From contig JAPLNR010000075.1 in NCBI GenBank assembly GCA_026401035.1, positions 1 to 64,000 on the forward strand: 64,000 bases of DNA. The letters are read 5' to 3'. Below the pieces are notes generated by a model. It did not search any database, was not told the origin of the DNA, and saw only the letters and a list, made by a program, of their open reading frames with translations. The stretch comes from Planctomycetia bacterium (lineage in GTDB: Bacteria; Planctomycetota; Planctomycetia; Pirellulales; UBA1268). Positions within the stretch are counted from its first letter, which is position 1. Each line of letters starts with the position of its first letter. Shown here in pieces: positions 41,701-49,993 of the stretch. The position numbers and the translations under genes are program-made.

Positions 41701-42637
41701 GACGCTGCCGGTGGCCGCGGGACAGCGGCCGGCGGGCAGCGGCGCCACCGAGTGGCTGCGCGGCCTGTCCATCGACACCTCCGCGGCCTGGACGGCCGCC
41801 GATGTCGACGGCTTCCAGTTCGATGCGGGCGAGATGTCGGTGCGGCTCTTCGAGGGGCAGTTGGCGCTCGGGCCGTTCGAGATCGCCGCCGCGGGTGGAC
41901 GGCTGCGGGGCGCGCCGTGGATCAAACTCTTGCCGCTGCCGGGTGAACTGGTCGTGCCGCCCGGCCGCGCGATCGATCGCGTCGCTCTGTCGAGCCGACT
42001 CTGCGACCAGTGGATCTCGTGGGTGGCGCCGCTCATCGGCAAGTCGGCCCGTGTGCAGGGCGTGGCCAGTGTCGATTTGGCGGGCGCGCGGCTCCCTCTG
42101 GACGATCCCTTTGGCGGCGAACTGTCGGGCCAGATCATCTTCGAGAATCTCGAGGTCACGCCGGGGCCGCAGTTCCAGCCGCTGGCGACGCTGATCGTCA
42201 AACTGCAGTCGCTCATCGACCCGCGGTTCGCCTTTGGAGACAAGGTGGTGCTCCTGCGGGTGCGGCCCGAGCCGGTGCGGATGAAACTCTCCGAGCGCCG
42301 GCTCTGGCACGAGGGGCTGGTGATGGACATGGGTGAACTCGTCGTGCGGAGCGGTGGCAGCGTGGGCGACGACGGCTCGCTCGCCATGACCGCCGAGGTG
42401 TCGTTTCGCGGCGACCTCGCCGGCTCCACGCCGATCGTTGCGCAATTACTCCGCACACCGCTTTTGATCCCGCTCCGCGGCACGGTGCATCGTCCGCAGT
42501 TCGACGCCGGCTCGATCGACAAGATCGTCGGCCGGATCGTCGAGAACACCGCCGAGGCCGTGATCAATGACGGCCTGACCCGTGGCCTCGAGAACCTCTT
42601 CGGAAACCCGCAGCCCCCCGCCGGCGCCCCAAAGTAG
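38717..42637 (+). CDS. AsmA/TamB-like large envelope protein
   Basis: 1306 residues. An N-terminal membrane anchor (FWLAVLAALLVVGWFLPQVIVL) is followed by a very long, repetitive beta-strand-rich region, and the C-terminal part (IIFENLEVTPGPQFQPLATL...VVLLRVRPEPVRMKLSERRLW) resembles the end of AsmA-like proteins. Members of this group bridge the inner and outer membrane and carry phospholipids. The start ATG 38717 is next to a GTG at 38714 that is also in frame. It directly follows the mobA-like gene and ends in a palindromic repeat that supplies its stop. It overlaps the convergent FMO gene by 74 bases. Confidence 0.8.
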   Translation: MPRFSRSYGGGGRPRSRRRVFWLAVLAALLVVGWFLPQVIVLTDLRDRPLQMALAGIDGRVTSRSATWTWLRGIEYRNIVLSDRTGRPVLVVKRAVSDHGLVGLALDPTHLGTVRLIGGEALVEIRRGGSNLEDILAPFLAAVVQSAAVPMSFELEVVDGAIELVDLERRDAWRITDVIAAGAVRPDAALAGWTISGRVLHAGEPVRDLTAAVTRPPPPAPPGGPAGMPRLDRTTIAAGATATLARDGGWSISSPEIPASDAPRTLAVAGNRVPLGVSSVWATRFDAAHLLDGLADVRLDISLPPPQRSQPRQPAEGVVRIAGMVSGSQLAVCRSDTLAELVALDRCEIPFDLSSDGRTLSIRNLKASSPLFKAEASGRIGLPRTTAWEWAESLIGDDFALVADIDLTAAAKAIPGGLTVRPDVRVTAGQLQLSAAAHADGNERVLEVRASSRDLAAVQGERQLRWNDPFTAWLRGRRGPARGDRLRIDEARVASPAIEFSATGTAETSSLQWTIDIDKLVQEAAEVLDLHGLKIAGSARGQIDLGSTGADAAATARVSASLSNFEFSTPGGSTWSDEEISLEGEASGGVAGGALLVDAAHALVVSGDDRLEMTLTGGAIVNPGAAFQDRGAAWVRPAPQSDGLSADWSLAGDLGRWQPRLEALVLGQGGGMTFGGRVRASAALAARGDVWQVTRAGAEIEKLTATDGSREISEPRLVASAAGLFNPSTGQIEVSSAEILTATLSLRTGGLAVRPEMPRGAGAGTLFDLFERLRGRAQWQADVGRLEKWLVAAPQAARWPAGGRAWGTAEIIDTPAGLNLLIDATGNQLALTHLPAAAAVPREVWAEPRARFVVEVTRGQPTAAEPQSGDTLVINQFALESSTIAVAAAGSVSEWSSRRLVDLGGSVNYDWEMLSRLLSPWTGGRVRLAGGGARPFAVRAPLGMLAAAAFPDSRPALVPQPQSAGGDAATPESVPLPEDWLSAVRGQRDAGSGRVTLPVAAGQRPAGSGATEWLRGLSIDTSAAWTAADVDGFQFDAGEMSVRLFEGQLALGPFEIAAAGGRLRGAPWIKLLPLPGELVVPPGRAIDRVALSSRLCDQWISWVAPLIGKSARVQGVASVDLAGARLPLDDPFGGELSGQIIFENLEVTPGPQFQPLATLIVKLQSLIDPRFAFGDKVVLLRVRPEPVRMKLSERRLWHEGLVMDMGELVVRSGGSVGDDGSLAMTAEVSFRGDLAGSTPIVAQLLRTPLLIPLRGTVHRPQFDAGSIDKIVGRIVENTAEAVINDGLTRGLENLFGNPQPPAGAPK

Positions 42638-43997
42638 GACAGGCTTCAGCCTGTCGCAGCCTCTTGTCCATCGACTTGATCAGTCGCACGAGCGTCTGCC
42701 GATAGGCAAAATGCTCGACCTCGAGCCGGTGCCGCGGCGAGTCGACGTAGCGGATGCGGCGCTTTGCCTCAGGCCGCTGCCGCTGGCGATAGAGCCAGGC
42801 GGCGGCGCGGGCCGCCTGCCGGTTCGCCAGCGCCATTTGCGCAACGAGCCGGGCCTGCAGGTCGGTGATCCCCCACTGGCCGCTGTCGGGCTGGATGAGT
42901 CCCACCACGGCGATGTCGTCCCGTGTCGGATGGAGCAGGTTCAGGTAGAGCTGCGGACAGCCGTCCCCGTCCGGTGCGTGGGGCGCGCAGAGATGCTCCG
43001 GAGCGATGAAGGGATGCGTGATCTGGTAGCCAGTCGCGCAGATGACGACGTCGAAGGGCTCGCGGCGGCCGTCGGCGAAGACGGCCGCGTCGCCGGCGAA
43101 GGAGGCGACGTCACCGGCGGGCTCGATCGCGCCGGCGGCGATCCGTTCGTAGAGTTCGCCGTTGACGACCGGATGGGATTCGAAGAGTGCATGGTCGGGT
43201 TGTCGCAGCCCGCGCCGTCGCGGCAGGCCGATCGTGCGATCGATCGCCCGGAGGCTCACGAGCCGGCGGAGCCAGAGGGGAGCGCGCATCTTGAGCAGTC
43301 GTTCATTGCGGAGGTCGGCCGGCCGGCCGAGGATGAACCGGGGCACGACGTAATAGCCCCGCCGCGTCGAGTGCACGGTGCGGGCCGCCTGCCGCGAGCA
43401 ATCGACCGCGATGTCGCAGCCGGAGTTGCCGCCACCGATGACAAGCACCCGCTTGCCGGCGAGGGGCAGCGGCGTCAGGGGCGACTTGTAGTGGCAGGCA
43501 TGCAGGAGCGTGCCCGTGAAGGCACCGGGAATGTCGGGGTACCGCGGCACGCGATTGTGGCCGGAGGCGATCACGACACCGGCATACGGTTGTGGCGGGC
43601 GTCCGGCCGCCTGCACAAGCCAGCCGCATGGAGTGTCCCTGCTGGCCGCCGGTTCGATCCGCTCGACCGGGATGCCGGTGTGGATATGGGGCAGCAGCCC
43701 GAAGTGCCGGGCGTAGGACCAGAGGTATTCGAGGCATTGCCGCCGGTCGGGATAGGCGGGCCAGTCCCGCGGCATCGGAAAATCGGTGTATTCGGTGAGG
43801 GTCTTCGAACTGATCAGCCGCGTCGACTCGAAGACGGCCGAGGCGGCGGAGCCGAAGAACCAGTTGCCGCCGATGCCGTCCTCGCGTTCGAGGCACTCGG
43901 CGGCGATGCCGGCGGCGCGCAGGTTTTTGAGCGCCGTGAGCCCCGAGGGCCCGGCGCCGATCACACACCAGGTGTCGGGGCTATGCGACGCGTGCAT
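42564..43997 (-). CDS. Flavin-containing monooxygenase
   Basis: 477 residues. FAD-binding GAGPSGL is at residues 14-20, the family signature FxGxxxHxxxY as FTGTLLHACHY, and the NADP-binding GGGNSGCD near 175. The enzyme uses NADPH and O2 to oxygenate N- or S-containing or ketone substrates; the Tyr in the signature argues for FMO rather than Baeyer-Villiger type. The start overlaps the last codons of the bioF-like gene by 17 bases. The last 26 residues run through a palindromic repeat ([13 protein letters not shown]) and beyond, so the natural C-terminus may have been lost. Confidence 0.85.
   Translation of the reverse strand: MHASHSPDTWCVIGAGPSGLTALKNLRAAGIAAECLEREDGIGGNWFFGSAASAVFESTRLISSKTLTEYTDFPMPRDWPAYPDRRQCLEYLWSYARHFGLLPHIHTGIPVERIEPAASRDTPCGWLVQAAGRPPQPYAGVVIASGHNRVPRYPDIPGAFTGTLLHACHYKSPLTPLPLAGKRVLVIGGGNSGCDIAVDCSRQAARTVHSTRRGYYVVPRFILGRPADLRNERLLKMRAPLWLRRLVSLRAIDRTIGLPRRRGLRQPDHALFESHPVVNGELYERIAAGAIEPAGDVASFAGDAAVFADGRREPFDVVICATGYQITHPFIAPEHLCAPHAPDGDGCPQLYLNLLHPTRDDIAVVGLIQPDSGQWGITDLQARLVAQMALANRQAARAAAWLYRQRQRPEAKRRIRYVDSPRHRLEVEHFAYRQTLVRLIKSMDKRLRQAEACPTLGRRRGAAGFRRGSRGHGSGRH
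42635..42655 (+). repeat. Short palindromic repeat, copy 4 (supplies AsmA-like stop)
   Basis: TAG plus GACAGGCTTCAGCCTGTC. The TAG is the stop of the AsmA-like gene on the plus strand; the rest lies within the C-terminal coding region of the FMO gene on the minus strand. Confidence 0.9.
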
Positions 43998-45207
43998 GGA
44001 TGATGGCCGTGGCCAGCCGCTCGAGGTCGTCGGGTGCATGGTGCCACGACAGGCTGGCCCGCGCGAGGCTTCTGCCCTCAGGCACGCTCGGCGGTCGGAT
44101 GGCGGGTACGAAGAAGCCCTCGTCGGCGAGGTGTTCGGAGAGCGCGACGGCGGCGGCCGGCGCACCCACGACGATCGGCACGATCTGGGCCTCGGCCGCG
44201 GCCACGTCGACGCCCGCCCGGCGCAGGCGGAGCCGGAAGACCTCGGCGCGGGCGAGCAGTTCGCGGCGCCGCTCGGGCTCCGCGCCGAGCAGCCGGATCG
44301 CGCGGGTGGCCGCCGCGGCAACACCCGGGGGATGGGCCGTGGAAAAGATCCACGCGCGGGCCGTGTGCCGCAGCCAGTGGATGAGCTGCGCATGGCCGGC
44401 CACGAAGCCGCCGGCGGCCCCGAGCCCTTTCGAGAGCGTGCCGACCCGCACGTGCACGCCGTCGGCGCAGCCGAGTTCCTCGACCAGGCCGCTGCCCCGC
44501 TGCCCGAAGACACCCGTCGCGTGGGCCTCGTCCACCATCAGGATCGCGGCATGCCTGCGGGCCAGGTCGCACAGTCCGGCCAGCGGTGCGACCGTGCCAT
44601 CCATCGAGAAGAGCGTGTCAGTGACGATCAGCCTGCGGCGGGCGGTGCCGGCCGCCGCCAGCAGGGCGTCGAGGGCGGCGAGATCGCGGTGCGGATAGAC
44701 CACCACGCGGGCCCGGGCGAGCCGGCAGCCGTCGATGATGCTCGCATGGTTGCGTTCGTCGCTGGCAATCACGTCGTCAGGGCCGGCCAGGGCGGCGATC
44801 GTCGCCGTATTGGCGGCGAAGCCGCTGGGGAAAATCAGGGCGGCCTCGACCGCGAGCAGACCGGCAAGCGCCTGCTCGAGCGCCTCGTGCGCCCGCGACT
44901 GGCCGCTCACCAGCGGACTCGCCCCCGCGCCGAATCCCTCGGCGCACGAGCCTTTCGATGCCGCCTTCGTCAGCCGCACGTCGCCGGCGTAGCCGAGATA
45001 GTCGTTGGAGCCGAAGTTGAGGAGCGTGCGGCCGTCGAGATCGACCAGGCAGCCCTGCCGTCCAGCCCGCACACGGTGCGGCCGCTCGAGGCCCGCGGCC
45101 CGCAGTTCCGCGATGGCACCCTCGATCCAGGCGAGTGGTGCGGGCAGCGGTGCCGCGGCCGGAGTCCGGTGGCCTTCAGCGTCGGGCGGGTCAATGCGGC
45201 AGGGCAT
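43981..45207 (-). CDS. bioF: 8-amino-7-oxononanoate synthase-like aminotransferase fold enzyme
   Basis: 408 residues of the alpha-oxoamine synthase group: DGRTLLNFGSNDYLGYAGD near residue 57, SGFAANTATIAALAG near 128, VDEAHATGVFG near 225 with Asp226 and His229, and PLP lysine Lys260 in VGTLSKGLGAAGGF. BioF condenses pimeloyl-ACP with alanine in biotin synthesis; relatives use glycine or serine, and no other biotin synthesis gene is nearby. ATG 45207 gives family length; the frame extends to 45663 without support. It starts 7 bases beyond the end of the EVE gene. Confidence 0.85.
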   Translation of the reverse strand: MPCRIDPPDAEGHRTPAAAPLPAPLAWIEGAIAELRAAGLERPHRVRAGRQGCLVDLDGRTLLNFGSNDYLGYAGDVRLTKAASKGSCAEGFGAGASPLVSGQSRAHEALEQALAGLLAVEAALIFPSGFAANTATIAALAGPDDVIASDERNHASIIDGCRLARARVVVYPHRDLAALDALLAAAGTARRRLIVTDTLFSMDGTVAPLAGLCDLARRHAAILMVDEAHATGVFGQRGSGLVEELGCADGVHVRVGTLSKGLGAAGGFVAGHAQLIHWLRHTARAWIFSTAHPPGVAAAATRAIRLLGAEPERRRELLARAEVFRLRLRRAGVDVAAAEAQIVPIVVGAPAAAVALSEHLADEGFFVPAIRPPSVPEGRSLARASLSWHHAPDDLERLATAIIHARVA

Positions 45208-45214
45208 GTCGCGA

Positions 45215-45694
45215 TTATGACCGCTTGGCCGGCGGCCTCGTGGCAATTTTTTCCACCGTCCGAAACTGAGCGGGCGTGACCGGGGTGACGGAGAGCCGGC
45301 TGCCACGGCGGAGCAGTTCCATCCCCTCGAGCGCCTTGACACTGCGAAGTTCCTCGAGCGGAATCTCCCGTGGAAAAATCTCCACGAGTTTGACGTCGAC
45401 CATCGACCAGATTGGGTTCTCTGGCGACGCCTTGGGATCGTGGTAGTCGCTCTTCCGATCCCAGGCGGCGGGGTCGGGATAGGCCGCGCGGACGATCTCG
45501 ACGACGCCGGCCACGGCCGAGGGGGCGGCATTGGAGTGATAGAAGAGCGCCCGATCCCCCGGTTGCATCGCCCGGAGAAAGTTCCGGGCCTGATAGTTCC
45601 GCACGCCCTCCCAGTGGGTCGTTTTGTGCTTTGCTTTCGCGAGGTCCTGGATCGAAAACACATCCGGCTCGCTCTTGATCAGCCAGTAGTTCAT
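45215..45694 (-). CDS. EVE-domain protein
   Basis: 159 residues covering a whole EVE domain: MNYWLIKSEPDVFSIQDL, the conserved WEGVRNYQARNFLRAM, GDRALFYHSN and VVEIVRAAYPDP. EVE domains belong to the PUA-like superfamily and bind modified bases in DNA or RNA; small free-standing ones are thought to act in RNA or DNA modification responses. It is the first gene of a minus-strand trio EVE-bioF-FMO with 7 bases to the next gene. Confidence 0.92.
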   Translation of the reverse strand: MNYWLIKSEPDVFSIQDLAKAKHKTTHWEGVRNYQARNFLRAMQPGDRALFYHSNAAPSAVAGVVEIVRAAYPDPAAWDRKSDYHDPKASPENPIWSMVDVKLVEIFPREIPLEELRSVKALEGMELLRRGSRLSVTPVTPAQFRTVEKIATRPPAKRS

Positions 45695-45717
45695 GCCGTC
45701 AGGATAGAAGGCCGGCC

Positions 45718-45760
45718 CGAAAAAGCGAGCGGGCCGGACGGTTCCCCGTCCGGCCCGCTC
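45718..45760 (-). terminator. Terminator of the YTV-protein gene
   Basis: A 14-bp perfect stem (AGCGGGCCGGACGG, loop TTCC, CCGTCCGGCCCGCT) at 45729-45760. On the minus strand CGCTTTTTCGG follows. It starts about 40 bases beyond the stop at 45802. Confidence 0.8.
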
Positions 45761-45801
45761 TGTTGAACACTCATCGTGGCCCCGTCAGGAGCCCCGCTGA
45801 A

Positions 45802-47148
45802 CTAGCAGCCCTTCTTGCAGCCCCGGCCGCAGCCGTGGCCGAGGATGCCGCCCTTGCCGCGACCGGCCTTCGAAGCACCCGAGCCGCAGGCCGGAACCTG
45901 CTCCTCGACGCACTTCTTCACCTGGACGCAGACCTGCTTCGTGACCTTCTTGGGCACGCGGACAACGTACGACTCGGTCTTCGTCTCCGAGACGCAGTCG
46001 CTCTTGCACACGCTGTAGGTGGCGGTCTTCTGGACCGGCACCATCACCGTGAAGCAGACTTCCTTGGTCCGCTTCTCAGGCACGCACTTGTTCACCGTGA
46101 CCTCGCGGGTGCGGGTCTCAGTGCGGCACTTCTTCTCGCACACCGTACGGGTCCGGGTTTCCGGAACCATCTTGGTGACGGAGTAGTTGCGTGTCCGCTC
46201 CTCGCAGCGGGAGAGCTTGACGCAGTAGTTCCGCGTCCGCTCCTCGCAGCGACTCTTGTGCACGCACACCGTCCGCGACCGCTCCTCGGTGCGGCACTTC
46301 TTCACGCAGTACGTGAAGGGAACCTGCTCGCACTCGGTCTTCCACATCGTGACCGGGATCTCCTTGGTCTCGCACGTGGCGACCCACTTGCGGCAGCAGA
46401 CCACCTTCGGGCAGCACGGGTTGCCGTCGGCGTCATACTTGCCATTGGCCGAGATCTCCTTGGCCTCGGTGACCCAGTGGCCACCGCGACAGGTGACCGA
46501 CTTCGTCGTCTTGACGGGCACCCGCTTGCTGACCGTGCGGGAACCGGTCATCTGCTCGGTGTAGGGCACCTGCACCGTGTACTTCTGCTCGACCTCTTCG
46601 GTGTAGGGCACGTTCACCTTGTAGGTGGCCGTCCGCTCCTCCGTGTAGGGCACGAGCACCTTGTACGTGCTCGTCCGCTCTTCCTTGACCGGCACGCACA
46701 CCGTGTAGGACTCCTCACGGTTTTCCGTGTAGGGAACCCGAACCGAGTACTCGATGGTCTTGGTTTCCGGCACGTTCACGTTGACGGTGTAATCGACCGT
46801 CTTCGAACGTTGCTCCGGCACCATCACCGTGTAGTTCCGCGTCCGCTCCTCGACCCGCGGCACCTTCTTGGTGACCGTGAAGGATCGCTCACGGACTTCC
46901 GTCGTCCACTCGGTGGCTTCCACGTCGCGGATCTCCGGCACCATCTTCCACACCTTCACCGTCTTCATGCAGGCGTCGGCAGCACCCTCGACAGTGGCAC
47001 CTTCAGCCGCCGCATCGGCAACCGGCGCGGCTGCGGCGTCGCCGCCGACCAGCACCGAACCATCTTCGCTGTGGGCGAACGACCCGCCGAGACACACGCT
47101 GGCAGCCGCAAACCACGGCAGGAAACTGAAAGTCAATCGCTTCTTCAC
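45802..47148 (-). CDS. YTV-repeat Cys-rich cell-wall protein
   Basis: 448 residues: a signal peptide (KKRLTFSFLPWFAAASVCLGGSFA), an Ala-rich stretch, then many copies of a degenerate VPYTEE-x-x-x-x-YTV-type repeat (for example YTVMVPEQ, YTVCVPVKEE, YKVNVPYTEE, YTVQVPYTEQ), changing downstream to Cys-rich copies (CVHKSRCEERTRNYC, CVKLSRCEERTRNY). The end is a Gly/Cys-rich tail, GCGRGCKKGC. Members are described as the YTV proteins of the Rhodopirellula baltica cell wall. Cysteines probably cross-link the layer by disulfides. GTG 47148 has GGAGG 5 bases upstream. Confidence 0.88.
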   Translation of the reverse strand: MKKRLTFSFLPWFAAASVCLGGSFAHSEDGSVLVGGDAAAAPVADAAAEGATVEGAADACMKTVKVWKMVPEIRDVEATEWTTEVRERSFTVTKKVPRVEERTRNYTVMVPEQRSKTVDYTVNVNVPETKTIEYSVRVPYTENREESYTVCVPVKEERTSTYKVLVPYTEERTATYKVNVPYTEEVEQKYTVQVPYTEQMTGSRTVSKRVPVKTTKSVTCRGGHWVTEAKEISANGKYDADGNPCCPKVVCCRKWVATCETKEIPVTMWKTECEQVPFTYCVKKCRTEERSRTVCVHKSRCEERTRNYCVKLSRCEERTRNYSVTKMVPETRTRTVCEKKCRTETRTREVTVNKCVPEKRTKEVCFTVMVPVQKTATYSVCKSDCVSETKTESYVVRVPKKVTKQVCVQVKKCVEEQVPACGSGASKAGRGKGGILGHGCGRGCKKGC

Positions 47149-47379
47149 AGAAACCTCCAGAGGAAAAAGAACACGCTCGAACGTTTTGCGAACACTTCTT
47201 CCAGGCGTTCCAAGGAGGCCATCCCCAGTCGGTGGCGTTCCGCAGTTCCAGCCCGGCCGAGCCTGCCGGCGCCCGCCGCGCGGTTCACGGAACGCTTACG
47301 TGGCGTTGTTCCGTGATCGTCAAGGCTTGCGCGAGTGACAAACTCACACCAGTTGATCGATCTTTGGTGACCGGAAAAG

Positions 47380-47568
47380 TCAGCGATCCCGAGAATCGTG
47401 CGATTGTTCCGATTGCGCGGGTGGCACGGCCGGCGGGCAGATCGGGCTCGACCCCATGGGACCCCCTTCGCAGCAGGTTTCGAGGATCATCCCGCACGCT
47501 CTGCAGACGAGCTTGGCGCGGATCTCGAAGGTCTCACCCTGACAAACAGGGCAGCGGGACTGGCTCAT
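47380..47568 (-). CDS. Small zinc-ribbon protein
   Basis: 62 residues. Two Cys pairs, CPVC at the N-terminus and CRAC after 14 residues, plus ETCCEGGPMG in the middle, give a zinc-ribbon-like fold. The C-terminal third is polar and probably disordered. It lies between the YTV gene and the lut genes, with non-coding gaps of about 230-250 bases on each side. Function unknown; no family name is certain. Confidence 0.6.
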   Translation of the reverse strand: MSQSRCPVCQGETFEIRAKLVCRACGMILETCCEGGPMGSSPICPPAVPPAQSEQSHDSRDR

Positions 47569-47584
47569 GCCATCACGATAGTCG

Positions 47585-47602
47585 GACAGGCTTCAGCCTG
47601 TC
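47585..47602 (+). repeat. Short palindromic repeat, copy 5
   Basis: GACAGGCTTCAGCCTGTC, identical to the others but preceded by TAGTCG rather than TAG. It lies 16 bases upstream of the start of the small zinc-ribbon gene (minus strand) and 87 bases from the long dispersed repeat. Confidence 0.9.
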
Positions 47603-47688
47603 GAATCCGGCGCGTCCCGGGCAGAGCTTCCGCTGCGATGCGAGGATACTCCAACTCTCCCAACCCGGCTTCGCGCCACCCACTCCCC

Positions 47689-47794
47689 GTCGCCGGACGT
47701 TCGCTGCGCCCATCCTGGGCTGCACTCACTCGATGCTGACTGCGCTCCGCCATCCATGGCTTCGCTGGTCAGCAACGCCGGCTCCCGGGGCACG
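47689..47794 (-). repeat. Long dispersed repeat, copy B (inverted)
   Basis: On the minus strand it reads GCCATGGATGGCGGAGCGCA, then AGTGAGTG...GGATGGGCGCAGC...GTCCGGCGAC, matching copy A at 16099. It accounts for most of the gap between the zinc-ribbon gene and lutC. Confidence 0.65.
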
Positions 47795-47819
47795 GGTGGC
47801 CCTTCGCCTCCGGCCGCCT

Positions 47820-48605
47820 CTACCCGACCAGGATCACGATGAGTTCCTTCGGGCCGTGGGCGCCGAGCACGAGGATCCGCTCGATGTCGCCGGTGCGGCT
47901 CGGGCCCGTGATGAATGACAGCATGCTCGGCAGGTGGCCCGCGTGGCGGGCCTGGGCGGCATGCAGGGCGTCGCCGAGCGTCGCGACGACTTGGTCGACG
48001 GTGGCCACGACGACGTGCACGTGCGGCAGGATCGAGAGCGCCCGGCCGCCACAGGTGGCACTCGAGACGAGGATCGAGCCGGTCTGGGCGACGAGGGCCT
48101 CGCAGGCAGTGATGCCGGCGTCACAGGATTCGAGCTGGCTCTTGGCGAAGCCCGGGCCGCCTGTCGCGGCCGCATCCACCCGGTAGGTCGCGCACGGCAC
48201 GCCCGCCAGCAGGGGTTCGACGAGCGGATGGCCGTGGTAGGCCACGGTGTTCCAGCCGCGTTCGCGGGCCAGCGCGAAGACGAGGTCGGCCGCGGCCGTC
48301 AGGTCGGGCATGCGGTGGACGATCGCCCGGAGTTTCTCGAGGTTTTCGCAGAGGATCTGCAGCCGCTCTGCCGGCGTGTCGCCGCCGTCGGGGAGCCACG
48401 GTCTGGCCACCTCCAACGGCAAGACGTTGAGCCCCGGCAGGCCGTTGGTCGCCGGGAGCCGCGCCGTTTCCTCGGTGGCATGCGACTTCAGGTGTGGCAG
48501 CGGCGCCGGCAGTCGCAGCGCCTCGCGGATGCGGGCCAGGATCGTGTCGCGGGCCGCCGTATTGTCGGCTGCCGTCCGGCCGACGGCCGCGGGCGCGGTG
48601 CTCAT
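47820..48605 (-). CDS. lutC: Lactate utilization protein LutC (LUD domain)
   Basis: 261 residues with the LUD domain of LutC/YkgG: ILARIREALRLPAPLP at the start and the core ITACEALVAQTGSILVSSATCGGRALSILPHVHVVV. LutC is the third subunit of the LutABC iron-sulfur system that oxidises L-lactate to pyruvate. ATGA joins its start to the lutB stop (48602-48605), so it is translationally coupled; ATG 48620 is an alternative. Confidence 0.87.
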   Translation of the reverse strand: MSTAPAAVGRTAADNTAARDTILARIREALRLPAPLPHLKSHATEETARLPATNGLPGLNVLPLEVARPWLPDGGDTPAERLQILCENLEKLRAIVHRMPDLTAAADLVFALARERGWNTVAYHGHPLVEPLLAGVPCATYRVDAAATGGPGFAKSQLESCDAGITACEALVAQTGSILVSSATCGGRALSILPHVHVVVATVDQVVATLGDALHAAQARHAGHLPSMLSFITGPSRTGDIERILVLGAHGPKELIVILVG

Positions 48606-49993
48606 GTGCGGCGGCTCCATTCGTCGCGAAAGCTTCGGGCAGGGGCGGCCGGCAGGTCGCGGGTGGCGAGCCAATCCCGCAACAGCGGCGGCCGCAACGC
48701 CTTCATGAGGCCGAGCGTCCGGCGAAACATCCGGCCACCGGCCGCAAACAACCAGGGCCGCGTGGCAACCGCGACGAAAATCTTGTGGCCGATTTTCTCC
48801 CAGCGGTTGGGGGCGGTGCGGGCGGCATTGCGGCGGTTGTGGAGCAGATGATGGTGGATGTCGATCCGCACCGGGCAGGCGTCGGTGCAGGCGCCGCAGA
48901 GCGAACTGGCACCCGAGAGGTGGTTCCAGTCGGCGATGCCCCGCAGATGGGGCGTGATCACCGAGCCGATCGGGCCCTGATAGGTCGTGCCGTAGGTGAA
49001 GCCGCCCACGTTCTTAAAGATCGGGCAGACGTTCAGGCATGCGCCGCAGCGGATGCAGTGGAGGCTGTCGCGCTGCTCGGGATCGGCGAGGATCGCCGTC
49101 CGCGAGTTGTCGAGCAGCACGAGGTGCATCTCCTCCGGGCCGTCGCACTCGCCGTCGCGCCGCGGACCGGAGTAGAGCGTGTTGTAGCAGGTCATCGGCT
49201 GCCCAGCCCCGGCCGTGGCGAGCATCGGCAGGAGCACTGCCAGGTCGTCGAGGTGCTCGATCACCTTTTCGATGCCGGAGATGGCGATGTGCACCCGTGG
49301 CAGGGCCGCCGTCAGCCGGGCATTGCCCTCGTTTTCAGTGATCGAGATCTGGCCCGTTTCCGCGACGAGAAAGTTCGCCCCGGTGATCCCCACGTCGGCA
49401 TCGACGTAGAGCCCCCGCATGTGCCGGCGGGCGATCATCGTCAATTCCTCGGGGCTGTCGGTCGGTGCGGTGCCGAGGTGCTTCCCGAAGAGGTCGCTGA
49501 TCTCGTCCCGCCGCACATGCATGCAGGGAAAGACGAAGTGATAAGGGGGCTCGCCCCGCAATTGCTGGATGAATTCGCCGAGGTCGCTCTCCACCACGCC
49601 GTAGCCATCCTTTTCCATGGCGGCGTTCAGGTGGATCTCCTCGCTCGTCATGCACTTGCTCTTGATGACGGCCTTGGCCTTGGCCGTGCGGAGCAGGCCG
49701 AGGATGATCGTCCGCGCCTCCTCGGCATCTCGGGCCCAGTGCACCTCTCCGCCGTTGGCTGCGAAGTTGGCGACGAACCGCGGTAGCAGTTCATCGAGCC
49801 GGTTCACGGCCGACCACTTGGCGAGGCTGGCGGCATCGCGGGCCTGTTCCCAGTCGCGGTAGCGGGCCTTCTGCGTGTCGCGGCTGGCGTAATAGCCGCC
49901 CAGCGCCTTCTGCACGAAGGCGCGATGGCCGGTGTCGCGGACATGCTCCGCGGCATCGTGCAGGAACTGTTTCTTCGGCGCCTGGGTGATCAT
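48602..49993 (-). CDS. lutB: Iron-sulfur protein LutB
   Basis: 463 residues. The N-terminal LUD-type region (SKCMTSEEIHLNAAMEKDG; VGITGANFLVAETGQISITENEGN) is followed by two 4Fe-4S motifs, CIRCGACLNVCP and CGACTDACP, that carry electrons in lactate oxidation. The C-terminal part is helical. ATG 49993 is used; ATG 50005 is in frame and the frame runs open to 50350 without support. It is divergent from the GspE-like gene, with a 171-base gap. Confidence 0.9.
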   Translation of the reverse strand: MITQAPKKQFLHDAAEHVRDTGHRAFVQKALGGYYASRDTQKARYRDWEQARDAASLAKWSAVNRLDELLPRFVANFAANGGEVHWARDAEEARTIILGLLRTAKAKAVIKSKCMTSEEIHLNAAMEKDGYGVVESDLGEFIQQLRGEPPYHFVFPCMHVRRDEISDLFGKHLGTAPTDSPEELTMIARRHMRGLYVDADVGITGANFLVAETGQISITENEGNARLTAALPRVHIAISGIEKVIEHLDDLAVLLPMLATAGAGQPMTCYNTLYSGPRRDGECDGPEEMHLVLLDNSRTAILADPEQRDSLHCIRCGACLNVCPIFKNVGGFTYGTTYQGPIGSVITPHLRGIADWNHLSGASSLCGACTDACPVRIDIHHHLLHNRRNAARTAPNRWEKIGHKIFVAVATRPWLFAAGGRMFRRTLGLMKALRPPLLRDWLATRDLPAAPARSFRDEWSRRT

